A stretch of 41,055 nucleotides of DNA from Chloroflexota bacterium (GTDB lineage Bacteria > Chloroflexota > Anaerolineae > Promineifilales > Promineifilaceae), in the NCBI GenBank assembly GCA_020629055.1, contig JAHDEB010000023.1, forward strand, positions 6,164 through 47,218, in the 5' to 3' direction. Positions 35,048 to 41,055 of this stretch are shown in pieces. The notes under the pieces were generated by a model. It saw only the letters and a list, made by a program, of their open reading frames with translations, was not told the DNA's origin and ran no database searches. The translations under genes were made by a program, and so were the position numbers. Position 1 is the first letter of the stretch, and each line of letters begins with the position of its first letter.

Positions 35048-35207
35048 GGTTTGGGAGGCTGACACAAATTTTTAGCTTGAAAAATCGCTGACTTGATAAA
35101 CCCCGCGGCTGGATACAACGCTCTGGTGGGCTTTTGAGGCGAACAGGGCGCTGATTAGAGTCGAAACCTTTAGGTTTGTGGCGGTTGATGATCGAACATT
35201 TCAGCAA

Positions 35208-35348
35208 ATGAAAAACCTGAATGCTCTAAACCGGTCATTTGCCGCAGTATCAGGCACGGCCGAAGGATTCCCTGTTGCAGTCGTGTTTATCATCTTGCTG
35301 GTTGATATTGTCGCCTTTATCTTTTGCTGGCGCGCCATTAAAGAATAA
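35208..35348 (+). CDS. Possible 46-residue single-pass membrane protein
   Basis: ATG 35208 to TAA 35346-35348 encodes MKNLNALNRSFAAVSGT, then one membrane helix (FPVAVVFIILLVDIVAFIF) and a short CWRAIKE tail. The same frame is open upstream to about 35100, so GTG at 35178 is an alternative start. No clear ribosome-binding site and no recognised family. It lies between the BtrH-like gene and the GNAT gene in a 360-bp gap that otherwise shows nothing. The helix-plus-charged-tail layout is what supports the call; it may be non-functional. Confidence 0.35.
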   Translation: MKNLNALNRSFAAVSGTAEGFPVAVVFIILLVDIVAFIFCWRAIKE

Positions 35349-35407
35349 TTTAGAAAAAACATGTCCGCTCGGCTAAAAGTTTCTTTAATCGTCATTCAGC
35401 CGTGCAG

Positions 35408-36460
35408 CTAGTCAACAAGAAAATGGGATAGTGCTTTTTCAACTGAGAGTTGCCAAACCTTCTCTTCATAATATGCCTTAAAGCCCATTTCATTGTTGAT
35501 TTTGAGCATAGGTGCATTGGAGGCGGCGTTGCCAGTACGCACGTATTGTATGGCTGGGCGTTCATTGACAAGGTGGGTAATCATGGCGGCTTTAAGCCAT
35601 CGGCCGATTTTATTGCCGCGAAATTCTGGCACAACAGCTGTATCGCCTTGCCCGGCTAACTGCGGCGCTGAGTCACGGAAATCCATTTCAGTGTAACCAG
35701 CTAATTTATTTGATGACTTATGGCGCACTAGATAACGCCATATCTCACGACCTGGTTGAAGATGTTTTAACTCCATTTGGCGAAATTGTTCGGCAGAAAA
35801 TTCAATATCCTCAATCTCAAGCTCACCCCTTGGTGCAGTGTTCATGACTTGCTTGACATCTACCATCGCATCTAGCAAATTATCTGGCAACCGCCCACTT
35901 ATAAATAGCAGTTCATACTTATCAGCAAGTAAATCAGCTTGTTTTTGCCATTGTGCCATCAACGCCATATTTAAATCGGCAATGGCCAATTGGTTGGTAA
36001 TAGTACTTAAACCCATCTCAGCACCAAGGTTTTTGGTAAATGCCTCTCCAGCCTCAACGTTTGATTGCGTGCTGAAGAAGAGCAACGAGCGTTTCTTCGC
36101 GGCCGCCATCTGCACGATATGTCTTAGCAACTCGCTGCCAATGCCATTGCGCCGATACGCAGGTGCTACCTGAAGTTCTAACTGTCCCAAATGCTGATTT
36201 TGCGCCATCTGCTCATTAAACATAATCAGCGATGCATCACCAACGATTGTGTTGCTTTGACAATCGATAGCCCACCAAATGGTCAAATCTACAAATGATG
36301 GAATGTTGCCCAAATTAGTCTTGGTTTCTCTCAGTGTTGGTGCTGGTGAAAGGGGGTCACGTTCGTATCTTAGCAGTTTGTTTAGCGCATACTGCTCCTC
36401 CCAGCGTCGTTCAGAAATTGTGTCTATATCGACCTGTTGTATCGTAAAGTCACTCATCAA
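35408..36460 (-). CDS. Tandem GNAT N-acetyltransferase
   Basis: A 350-residue protein with two GNAT domains. The first has the acetyl-CoA loop VAPAYRRNGIGSELL at about residues 98-112. The second carries VVPEFRGNKIGRWLKAAM at about 275-293, with a weaker glycine pattern, so it may be degenerate. Two-domain GNATs of this sort include mycothiol-synthase-like enzymes and aminoglycoside- or peptide-modifying enzymes; the substrate here is unknown. It starts 11 bp after a ribbon-helix-helix gene on the same strand, and the pair shares the palindromic operator at 36920. Length is about twice that of TacT-type GNAT toxins. Confidence 0.85.
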   Translation of the reverse strand: MMSDFTIQQVDIDTISERRWEEQYALNKLLRYERDPLSPAPTLRETKTNLGNIPSFVDLTIWWAIDCQSNTIVGDASLIMFNEQMAQNQHLGQLELQVAPAYRRNGIGSELLRHIVQMAAAKKRSLLFFSTQSNVEAGEAFTKNLGAEMGLSTITNQLAIADLNMALMAQWQKQADLLADKYELLFISGRLPDNLLDAMVDVKQVMNTAPRGELEIEDIEFSAEQFRQMELKHLQPGREIWRYLVRHKSSNKLAGYTEMDFRDSAPQLAGQGDTAVVPEFRGNKIGRWLKAAMITHLVNERPAIQYVRTGNAASNAPMLKINNEMGFKAYYEEKVWQLSVEKALSHFLVD

Positions 36461-36471
36461 AGTTCCTCTCT

Positions 36472-36906
36472 CTATAGTGTACGGTCTGCCAAAATCTTTT
36501 TGACATCAGCTGGTGCCCTGAATGCGCCACGCACCTTAATAGACTTAATCGCTTGATTGGCTAGCTTAGGGGTTACATCATTGTTTAGCCTAAGAAGACC
36601 GATAATGTTGATAGAAATGCGCTTGTTATCAGCTAGCACATGCTCTAAATCGCTCGCCGAGAAGGCCATCACGCCGACGGCGAATGCGTGTTTGGTGCCA
36701 ATATCTCCGCTAGAGCGCAGCTCGTCAGCAGCTTTCATGCGACTAACAGCTTGGTTCGTTTCATTTTCGTGCTGCAGCAGCAGTTGTTTGATGCCGGTGC
36801 GGATGAAGTCTGTTCGGTTTGTATAAAACCCTTCTTCTGTCATAAGGTCAATTTTGCCGAGGTCGACTACACTTAGATTAATTGTAATTTTCTCAGATGC
36901 TGTCAT
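36472..36906 (-). CDS. Ribbon-helix-helix (CopG-type) regulator
   Basis: A 144-residue protein. Residues 5-47 (KITINLSVVDLGKIDLMTEE, then YTNRTDFIRTGIKQLL) form a ribbon-helix-helix DNA-binding domain: a beta-strand and two helices that dimerise. The C-terminal part, about 85-140 (ISINIIGLLRLNNDVTPKL, then SIKVRGAFRAPADVKKIL), is beta-rich and recurs in longer RHH proteins. AAAGGAG sits 7 bases before the ATG. A perfect palindrome at 36920-36937, just upstream, is the likely operator, so the protein probably represses itself and the tandem GNAT gene. Longer than typical RHH antitoxins (about 90 residues). Confidence 0.85.
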   Translation of the reverse strand: MTASEKITINLSVVDLGKIDLMTEEGFYTNRTDFIRTGIKQLLLQHENETNQAVSRMKAADELRSSGDIGTKHAFAVGVMAFSASDLEHVLADNKRISINIIGLLRLNNDVTPKLANQAIKSIKVRGAFRAPADVKKILADRTL

Positions 36907-36919
36907 TTATACTCCTTTG

Positions 36920-36937
36920 ACCATCCGTGTGGATGGT
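36920..36937. promoter_or_regulatory. Operator palindrome of the RHH/GNAT operon
   Basis: ACCATCC at 36920-36926 and GGATGGT at 36931-36937 are exact reverse complements around GTGT. It lies 14 bp before the start codon of the ribbon-helix-helix gene, at the ribosome-binding-site/promoter junction, a standard place for autorepression by an RHH dimer pair. Confidence 0.65.
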
Positions 36938-37038
36938 TAATGGATGTTAGCGAATGGTTCGGCCGATGTCAAGCCCCAATTTTTCTTCCATCAATGAATT
37001 GTGTATCGGCCTCTTATTACGCTTGAGTGTGTCATTCT

Positions 37039-37232
37039 GATTTTGTCGACGACAATCAACTGCTTGAAAAGATGGTTGCGAACTGGACACAGTTTGAAAA
37101 GACAGAAAATTCGAATGGCGGCGTATTAGTCACACGATTGCGGCCGAAGCTGCCACCTATGCAAAACAGTACAACATCTTTAACACGCACACGTCTTTGA
37201 AATCGGAGGCTGTGGCGAATCGCCTAGGTTGA
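37039..37232 (+). pseudogene. Relic of an unknown gene with one frameshift
   Basis: Two protein-like stretches lie end to end in different frames. DFVDDNQLLEKMVANW and so on runs from 37039 to about 37101. After a frame change near 37101 comes RISHTIAAEAATYAKQYNIF, then NTHTSLKSEAVANRLG, ending at TGA 37230-37232. The amino-acid composition and clear end look like the C-terminus of a real gene, but no start is found upstream and the family is not recognised. The rest of the gap (36938-37397) shows no other gene. Confidence 0.4.
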
Positions 37233-37397
37233 TGGTTGGCTTTTTTGAGTGATACTGGTGTAAAAGAGCCCATTGTTTGTAGTTGAAAATCTAAACTTGG
37301 CCACATGAAGTAGATAGTTGTGCTAGAATTAGCGAACAAAAAGTCCATTAATTCGTATTGCTGATGATAAAACAGCATTTTGGAGAATAATTATCGT

Positions 37398-37982
37398 ATG
37401 GCAGAAAAAATCGATAGACGCGTAAAACGAACCCGACGTTTGGTCAGCGATGCCTTTATCCAATTGGTTTTAGAAAAAGGGTATGACGGGGTTCGCATTG
37501 AAGACATTATCGACCGGGCCGATGTGGCGCGCACGACGTTCTACACCCATTTCAAAGACAAAAGTGATTTACTGCAATATGTCGCTGATGTTTTTCGCAA
37601 AGCCTCAAAAGAAAACTTACCCAATATCCAGTTAGATGATCAAGGTTTGCCTTCAGTCGAGCAGCTTACCAGGACTTTTCGGAATGTTTCTGAGCATGCC
37701 CATTTTTTTCAAGTGGCATTAGATAGCAACGGAATGCCGAAACTGTATCATGAAATCCATCAAATTATTGTAGAGATGGTTGAGGTTTTGATAACCAATC
37801 ATGCTGCAGAAACAGGGCAAGAACCGGCCGTGCCGGTCTCCCTATCGGCCCATCATTTTGCCGGAGCACTCTTGTCATCTATCAAATGGTGGCTACAAGA
37901 GCAGCGAATTTATTTGATTCCGCCGGAAGAAATGGCAACCCTCTTTGTCCAGATGCATCGTTATTCGTTAACAACTGCATAG
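37398..37982 (+). CDS. TetR/AcrR family transcriptional regulator
   Basis: About 194 residues from ATG 37398, with GGAGA upstream; an in-frame TTG at 37380 is less likely. The N-terminal helix-turn-helix is clear: TRRLVSDAFIQLVLEKGYDGVRIEDIIDRADVARTTFYTHFKDKSDLL with the FYxHFxxKxDLL end motif. The C-terminal ligand domain is variable and includes the late helix FAGALLSSIKWWLQE. Such proteins repress genes and release DNA on binding a small molecule. It is 64 bp upstream of the DUF1330 gene, with another gene overlapping after that, so it likely regulates this set and itself. Confidence 0.88.
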   Translation: MAEKIDRRVKRTRRLVSDAFIQLVLEKGYDGVRIEDIIDRADVARTTFYTHFKDKSDLLQYVADVFRKASKENLPNIQLDDQGLPSVEQLTRTFRNVSEHAHFFQVALDSNGMPKLYHEIHQIIVEMVEVLITNHAAETGQEPAVPVSLSAHHFAGALLSSIKWWLQEQRIYLIPPEEMATLFVQMHRYSLTTA

Positions 37983-38046
37983 GGCAAGTTATCACTTTAT
38001 CATCCCAGTTGTTCACCGACTGAAAACCTAGAAAAGGAGACTCCCC

Positions 38047-38448
38047 ATGAATTTAACCAACCAAGTGGTGCCTACACGCGAACAGTTTATTCAGTTTATG
38101 AAGGAATACCCGGCTGATGAGCCGGTGGTGATGGTCAATGTCCTAAAATTTAAAGGAAAAGTTGAAGGGACCGATGAAGCTGGCAAGCTAGCGTATGCTC
38201 GTTATAGTAAAAATGTTGTTCCATTGCTCAAAGGGGTGGGGGGGCGAGTTCTATGGGCGGGCAAAGTCAATATGACCGTCATCGGGGATCCTGATGATCA
38301 ACCTGATATGGTCCTGATTGTCGAATATCCCTCTTCAGCCAAATTCGCCGAAATGTCTACGTCCGAAGCATATCGAGCCATCGCCCACGACCGTGAACTC
38401 TCTTTGGAATACGGTGGATTATTAGCCTCTGCAACCACGAATTTTTAG
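38047..38448 (+). CDS. DUF1330 family protein
   Basis: A 133-residue cytoplasmic protein. VVMVNVLKFKGK near residue 27 and the later DMVLIVEYPSSAKFAEMSTSEAYRAIAHDRE stretch are typical of the DUF1330 dimeric alpha/beta-barrel (ferredoxin-like) fold. GGRVLWAGKVNMTVIGD fits the middle strand. The biochemical function of the family is largely unknown. AAAGGAGA precedes the ATG. It is the middle gene of TetR/DUF1330/HCCA-isomerase-like and its TAG overlaps the next gene's possible GTG start. Confidence 0.8.
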   Translation: MNLTNQVVPTREQFIQFMKEYPADEPVVMVNVLKFKGKVEGTDEAGKLAYARYSKNVVPLLKGVGGRVLWAGKVNMTVIGDPDDQPDMVLIVEYPSSAKFAEMSTSEAYRAIAHDRELSLEYGGLLASATTNF

Positions 38449-38453
38449 TGCCT

Positions 38454-39773
38454 ATGTCTAACCCGATCCGGCCGTATTTGGCGCAGCTTGTGCTTAGCCG
38501 CAACACGCTTGAGCGTAAACGCAGGCGCAGTGAACGTAAACGTAAGCGAGCGGGGCAGCCCCATCGTGTGACCGTGTATCTCGCAATTAACGATCCACAT
38601 AGCTATTTGTTGCTTCAGGTACTCGAAGATTTTGAACAACGTTTTGGGATCGAGCTTGAGTTCCGCACCTTGCTCAATAAACAGGCAGAAATGTTCCCAG
38701 CCCCTGAGTTGTGGGACCAGAACGCATTGAATGATGGGGCTTGGCTGGCGAATTTATACAGCCTCGATTTTCCGGCTGAACGGCCGAACCGAACGGCCGA
38801 AGACGATTTGCAGTTCACGGCCCAACTTATTGAATGGGAGCAACAGACCGGCTTTGTACAAAAAGCACTGCCCCTTTTTACCGCATATTGGAACGGTGCG
38901 AGCATAGAGAAGCCATCGCAAGTGGCTGACCCACAGCGATTATCTGCAAACGAGCTGGAGCTTAAAGAAAATGGCCATTATTTAAGCGGCATGATCCATT
39001 ATGGGGGCGAATGGTATTGGGGGCTAAACCGGCTGCAATATTTAGAGCGTCGCTTGATGGCGCTTGGCATCCAAAAAACGGCCAACGATCAAGTACGGTT
39101 TGATTTAGGGCAGCGTGGCTTTTGCACACGATTAAGCTCGGCCGAACTTAAATCGGCTCTTGTGGCCCGATCTAAGCAAACCGAAGAACAAACACCGCTT
39201 GAACTGTTTTGGTCGATTCGCAGCCCGTATTCATATGTGGGCATTGTGCGCGGCCGGCAGTTGGCCCAACATTATCAGGTGCCACTCGTCATCAAGCCGG
39301 TGCTGCCGATGGTGATGCGCGGGATGCAGGTGCCGCCAACCAAATCAAACTATATCGCCCGTGACCTCAAGCGAGAGGCGGACCAGTTGGGCATTCCGTT
39401 CGGCCGGATCGCAGACCCATTGGGCGTTGGGGTCGAACGCTGCTACGCCTTGGTAGAGTTGGCTCGTTCTCAAGGAAAGCTGAATGACTATTTAGAGAGC
39501 TATGCGCGCGGGGTGTGGGCCGAAGGGATTCGGTCAGAGACGGACAGAGGGCTGAAAATTCTAGTTGAGCGGGTTGGGCTGAGTTGGGCTGCTGCACGGC
39601 CGCTTTTAGCCGATGACAGTTGGCGTCAATGGGCACAATCCAATCAAGATGAGTTGTTCAGTCACGATTTATGGGGTGTGCCCAGCTTTGTGTATGGTGA
39701 CACCAAGGTGTTCGGTCAGGATCGCTTGGATCAGGTTGAGCAGACGATAGCCGATAAATTACGCGGGTCTTAG
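38454..39773 (+). CDS. Double HCCA-isomerase/DsbA-like thioredoxin-fold protein
   Basis: About 439 residues from ATG 38454 (a GTG at 38448 overlaps the previous stop). An arginine/lysine-rich N-terminal tail (LERKRRRSERKRKRAGQ) is followed by two thioredoxin-fold domains. The first has VYLAINDPHSYLLLQVLEDF; the second has LFWSIRSPYSYVGIVRGRQLAQ, the SPYSY pattern of 2-hydroxychromene-2-carboxylate isomerase/GST-kappa, with the serine that holds glutathione in those enzymes. Neither domain has CxxC, so it is not an oxidoreductase of DsbA type. The last segment, LWGVPSFVYGDTKVFGQDRLDQVE, is the typical C-terminal end of the fold. Substrate unknown; TetR-controlled context suggests detoxification or aromatic catabolism. 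Confidence 0.82.
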   Translation: MSNPIRPYLAQLVLSRNTLERKRRRSERKRKRAGQPHRVTVYLAINDPHSYLLLQVLEDFEQRFGIELEFRTLLNKQAEMFPAPELWDQNALNDGAWLANLYSLDFPAERPNRTAEDDLQFTAQLIEWEQQTGFVQKALPLFTAYWNGASIEKPSQVADPQRLSANELELKENGHYLSGMIHYGGEWYWGLNRLQYLERRLMALGIQKTANDQVRFDLGQRGFCTRLSSAELKSALVARSKQTEEQTPLELFWSIRSPYSYVGIVRGRQLAQHYQVPLVIKPVLPMVMRGMQVPPTKSNYIARDLKREADQLGIPFGRIADPLGVGVERCYALVELARSQGKLNDYLESYARGVWAEGIRSETDRGLKILVERVGLSWAAARPLLADDSWRQWAQSNQDELFSHDLWGVPSFVYGDTKVFGQDRLDQVEQTIADKLRGS

Positions 39774-39903
39774 AGACTGTTTGGTAAATCAAGAAATCTC
39801 TTTTAGACAAGATCAAACAGGATTTTCAGGATGATGATTTCCCGACAAACTATCCTGTATATCTTGTAAATCCTGTCTAACAAGGCATTATCAAGCAGTC
39901 TCT
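39772..39903. repeat. Palindromic intergenic repeat between convergent genes
   Basis: AGAGACTG at 39772-39779 mirrors CAGTCTCT at 39896-39903, and further inward pairing includes ACAGGATTTTCAGGAT against ATCCTGT...AATCCTGTCT. The core ACAGGATTTxCAGGAT belongs to a repeat class seen in many environmental bacteria. It fills the gap between the plus-strand isomerase-like gene and the leftward dehydrogenase and could form a large hairpin in either transcript. Confidence 0.6.
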
Positions 39904-39915
39904 TCGAAAATGGGG

Positions 39916-40818
39916 CTAAACGTCCCAATGATTTTGCCAATTCCCCTCGACCTGAAGAGATGTATTACTTGCCTCTTCTACCAGTTTCGCAACCAAAAGC
40001 TCTGGCGCATCATCTCCGTATGTCTCGCGTGCTAACTCAAATTTCGCTTGAGCCGCCTTTGTCATGTCTAACTGAGTACCACTCCCTTCACCTAGCTCTG
40101 TTATCAGCCGCAAATCTTTGCAACAAAGCGCCAGCGAGAAAGAGGGATCATAGTGACCGGCAAAAATCGAGGGGACATCATGCCGCACCACAAATGTATC
40201 CCCAACAGAGTTTTTGAGTGCATCCCACAGAACGAGCAGGTCTACCCCGTTTTTCTTGCCTAGGGCAAGCGCCTCTCCGGTGACGGCCGCATTGACAAAC
40301 CAAATTTGATTGGTGATGAGTTTGACTACATTGCCGTTACCTATCGGCCCACAGGCGATTAATTTACCCATGACTTCAATCGGAGCCCGCGCCCGTTCAA
40401 TGACCTCTTGATCCCCACCTACAAACAGTGTCAACTTGCCCAAACGGGCACCATCGACCGCCCCTGTCACCGGACTCTCCAATGTCTCAATGCCGCGGGC
40501 TTTGGCACGAGCGGCCAATTCAAGCACAAGCTCTTTATCGTTGGTGGTCAAATCGACCCAGATAGAGCCTGCCTGCATCGCATCAATCAGGGCTGGCATC
40601 GCGGCCTTGGAATGTCGGGGTTCGGGTAAAGATGTGAACAAAATATCAGCCACGGCCGCCACCGCCTCGCCGCTTTCGGCCGCTGTTGCTCCTGCAGCCA
40701 CGGCCGGTTCTAGCCGCTCTGGTACAAGATCAAAAACAGTCACATCGTACCCTGCTTTGACCAGATTAATTACCATCGGTTGACCCATATTGCCGAGCCC
40801 AATGTAACCTATCTTCAT
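39916..40818 (-). CDS. NAD(P)-dependent 3-hydroxyisobutyrate-dehydrogenase-like oxidoreductase
   Basis: About 300 residues. The start is the ATG at 40816-40818, with AGGAGA 6 bases upstream; five extra codons further upstream are probably not used. The N-terminal Rossmann fold starts KIGYIGLGNMGQPMVINLVKAGYDVTVFD (GLGNMG nucleotide loop). The catalytic region has the sequence ESPVTGAVDGARLGKLTLFVGG (substrate loop) and the helical domain has GNGNVVKLITNQ with the catalytic lysine, then GLRLITE-type residues (CKDLRLITE). These enzymes oxidise beta-hydroxyacids such as 3-hydroxyisobutyrate, tartronate semialdehyde or related compounds. The substrate is not determined. It stands alone. Confidence 0.9.
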   Translation of the reverse strand: MKIGYIGLGNMGQPMVINLVKAGYDVTVFDLVPERLEPAVAAGATAAESGEAVAAVADILFTSLPEPRHSKAAMPALIDAMQAGSIWVDLTTNDKELVLELAARAKARGIETLESPVTGAVDGARLGKLTLFVGGDQEVIERARAPIEVMGKLIACGPIGNGNVVKLITNQIWFVNAAVTGEALALGKKNGVDLLVLWDALKNSVGDTFVVRHDVPSIFAGHYDPSFSLALCCKDLRLITELGEGSGTQLDMTKAAQAKFELARETYGDDAPELLVAKLVEEASNTSLQVEGNWQNHWDV

Positions 40819-40882
40819 TTTAAATCTCCTCAAGAAAAATCGTTAATATTTAGCGGGAGGCATCAATGCCTCTGCTACAGAA

Positions 40883-40917
40883 GACGCCCTTCGAGCTGCT
40901 TCAGCTCGAAGGGTGTC
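40883..40917. repeat. Long perfect hairpin upstream of the dehydrogenase
   Basis: CCCTTCGAGCTG at 40887-40898 pairs perfectly with CAGCTCGAAGGG at 40902-40913 around CTT, and the stem extends to 16 bp with one G-T pair. It resembles the CTTCGA palindromes seen at 8399 and 26092-26120 and is probably a REP-type element. It lies 65 bp before the dehydrogenase start. Confidence 0.65.
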
Positions 40918-40967
40918 GTAAATAGTTGTTGGGCTTATGAAAGTTGATAAATTAAATCGGTACTCAC

Positions 40968-41032
40968 AACCCTCATCCACACCCTTCGGGGGCACCCTCT
41001 CCCAACATTGGGAGAGGGTTGGGGTGAGGGTT
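40968..41032. repeat. Nested palindromic repeat at window end
   Basis: An inner 12-bp perfect stem (ACCCTCTCCCAA at 40994-41005, complement at 41008-41019) sits inside an outer imperfect pair (AACCCTCATCC at 40968-40978, GGGGTGAGGGTT at 41021-41032). This nested CCTCTCCC/GGGAGAGG layout is a REP element widespread in environmental bacteria. Nothing else is seen between 40834 and 41055. Confidence 0.7.
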
Positions 41033-41055
41033 GATCGCTGGAATACAATGACCTG

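Noticed and set aside
35408-36906. Straight call of a TacA/TacT toxin-antitoxin system
   Set aside because: Both proteins are far longer than the known pair and the GNAT is a tandem; kept only as a hypothesis.
38454-39773. DsbA-type disulfide oxidoreductase
   Set aside because: Neither thioredoxin domain has a CxxC motif and there is no signal peptide; the SPYSY pattern fits HCCA isomerase better.
1-41055. CRISPR array, tRNA, rRNA or prophage
   Set aside because: No regularly spaced direct repeats, no cloverleaf-like sequence and no structural phage genes were seen on reading both strands; a covariance search would be needed to exclude small RNAs.

Overview
The window looks like chromosomal DNA of a free-living, moderate-GC bacterium, most likely a member of the Chloroflexota (Anaerolineae-like). 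This is inference from gene content: exported proteins that end in a short Y-L/M-P tail, an HTH/P-loop/TPR STAND regulator, many MFS transporters, choice-of-anchor-type beta-helix and PD40 propeller proteins, and REP-like repeats between genes. No rRNA, tRNA, CRISPR array, transposase or phage gene was seen. A striking genome signature is the hexamer CGGCCG, which occurs about 20 times more often than chance in the stretch I counted (15 copies in positions 1-3121).

Layout. (1) 1-151: start of a TfoX-domain gene leaving the window. (2) 284-6195, plus strand: a compact run of NUDIX CoA pyrophosphatase, FemAB/BioF2-like acyltransferase, GT4 glycosyltransferase, two sugar ABC permeases and a lipoprotein solute-binding protein, with no ATPase. 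(3) mscL (6340-6741) and a minus-strand pair, M48 metalloprotease plus small membrane protein, converge on a strong shared terminator. (4) 8414-12643, minus strand: cytochrome P450, DHA2 drug-type exporter and a second MFS carrier in one operon. (5) 12983-28820: an accessory, cell-surface-rich region. It holds a 1232-residue subtilase with N-terminal ~95-residue repeats, a broken STAND regulator copy, an unrecognised 233-residue gene, an intact STAND regulator, a PD40 propeller protein, a family VIII esterase-like S12 hydrolase, an exported unknown, a 141-bp MITE-like repeat and a beta-helix protein with three Cys-rich repeats. (6) 29013-33059, minus strand: an SLC45/GPH-like transporter, a sulfatase fused to an SRPBCC domain and a membrane-anchored DUF1330-like protein, probably one operon. 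(7) 33060-37397: a 785-bp gene-free region with several palindromes, a BtrH-like protein with an altered active-site position, a possible small membrane protein, a ribbon-helix-helix/tandem-GNAT pair with a perfect operator palindrome, and a gene relic. (8) 37398-41055: TetR regulator, DUF1330 protein, a double HCCA-isomerase/DsbA-like protein, a 3-hydroxyisobutyrate-dehydrogenase-like enzyme and several palindromic repeats.

The most unusual points are: the iterated palindrome CGGCCG, its absence from 2.2 kb covering the front of the subtilase, and its reuse in terminator stems; the nearly identical three-half-site box upstream of both the intact and the broken STAND regulator; the sulfatase-SRPBCC fusion operon; the RHH/tandem-GNAT pair; the Cys-to-Trp change in the BtrH-like protein; and the shared C-terminal Y-L/M-P tail of the exported proteins.
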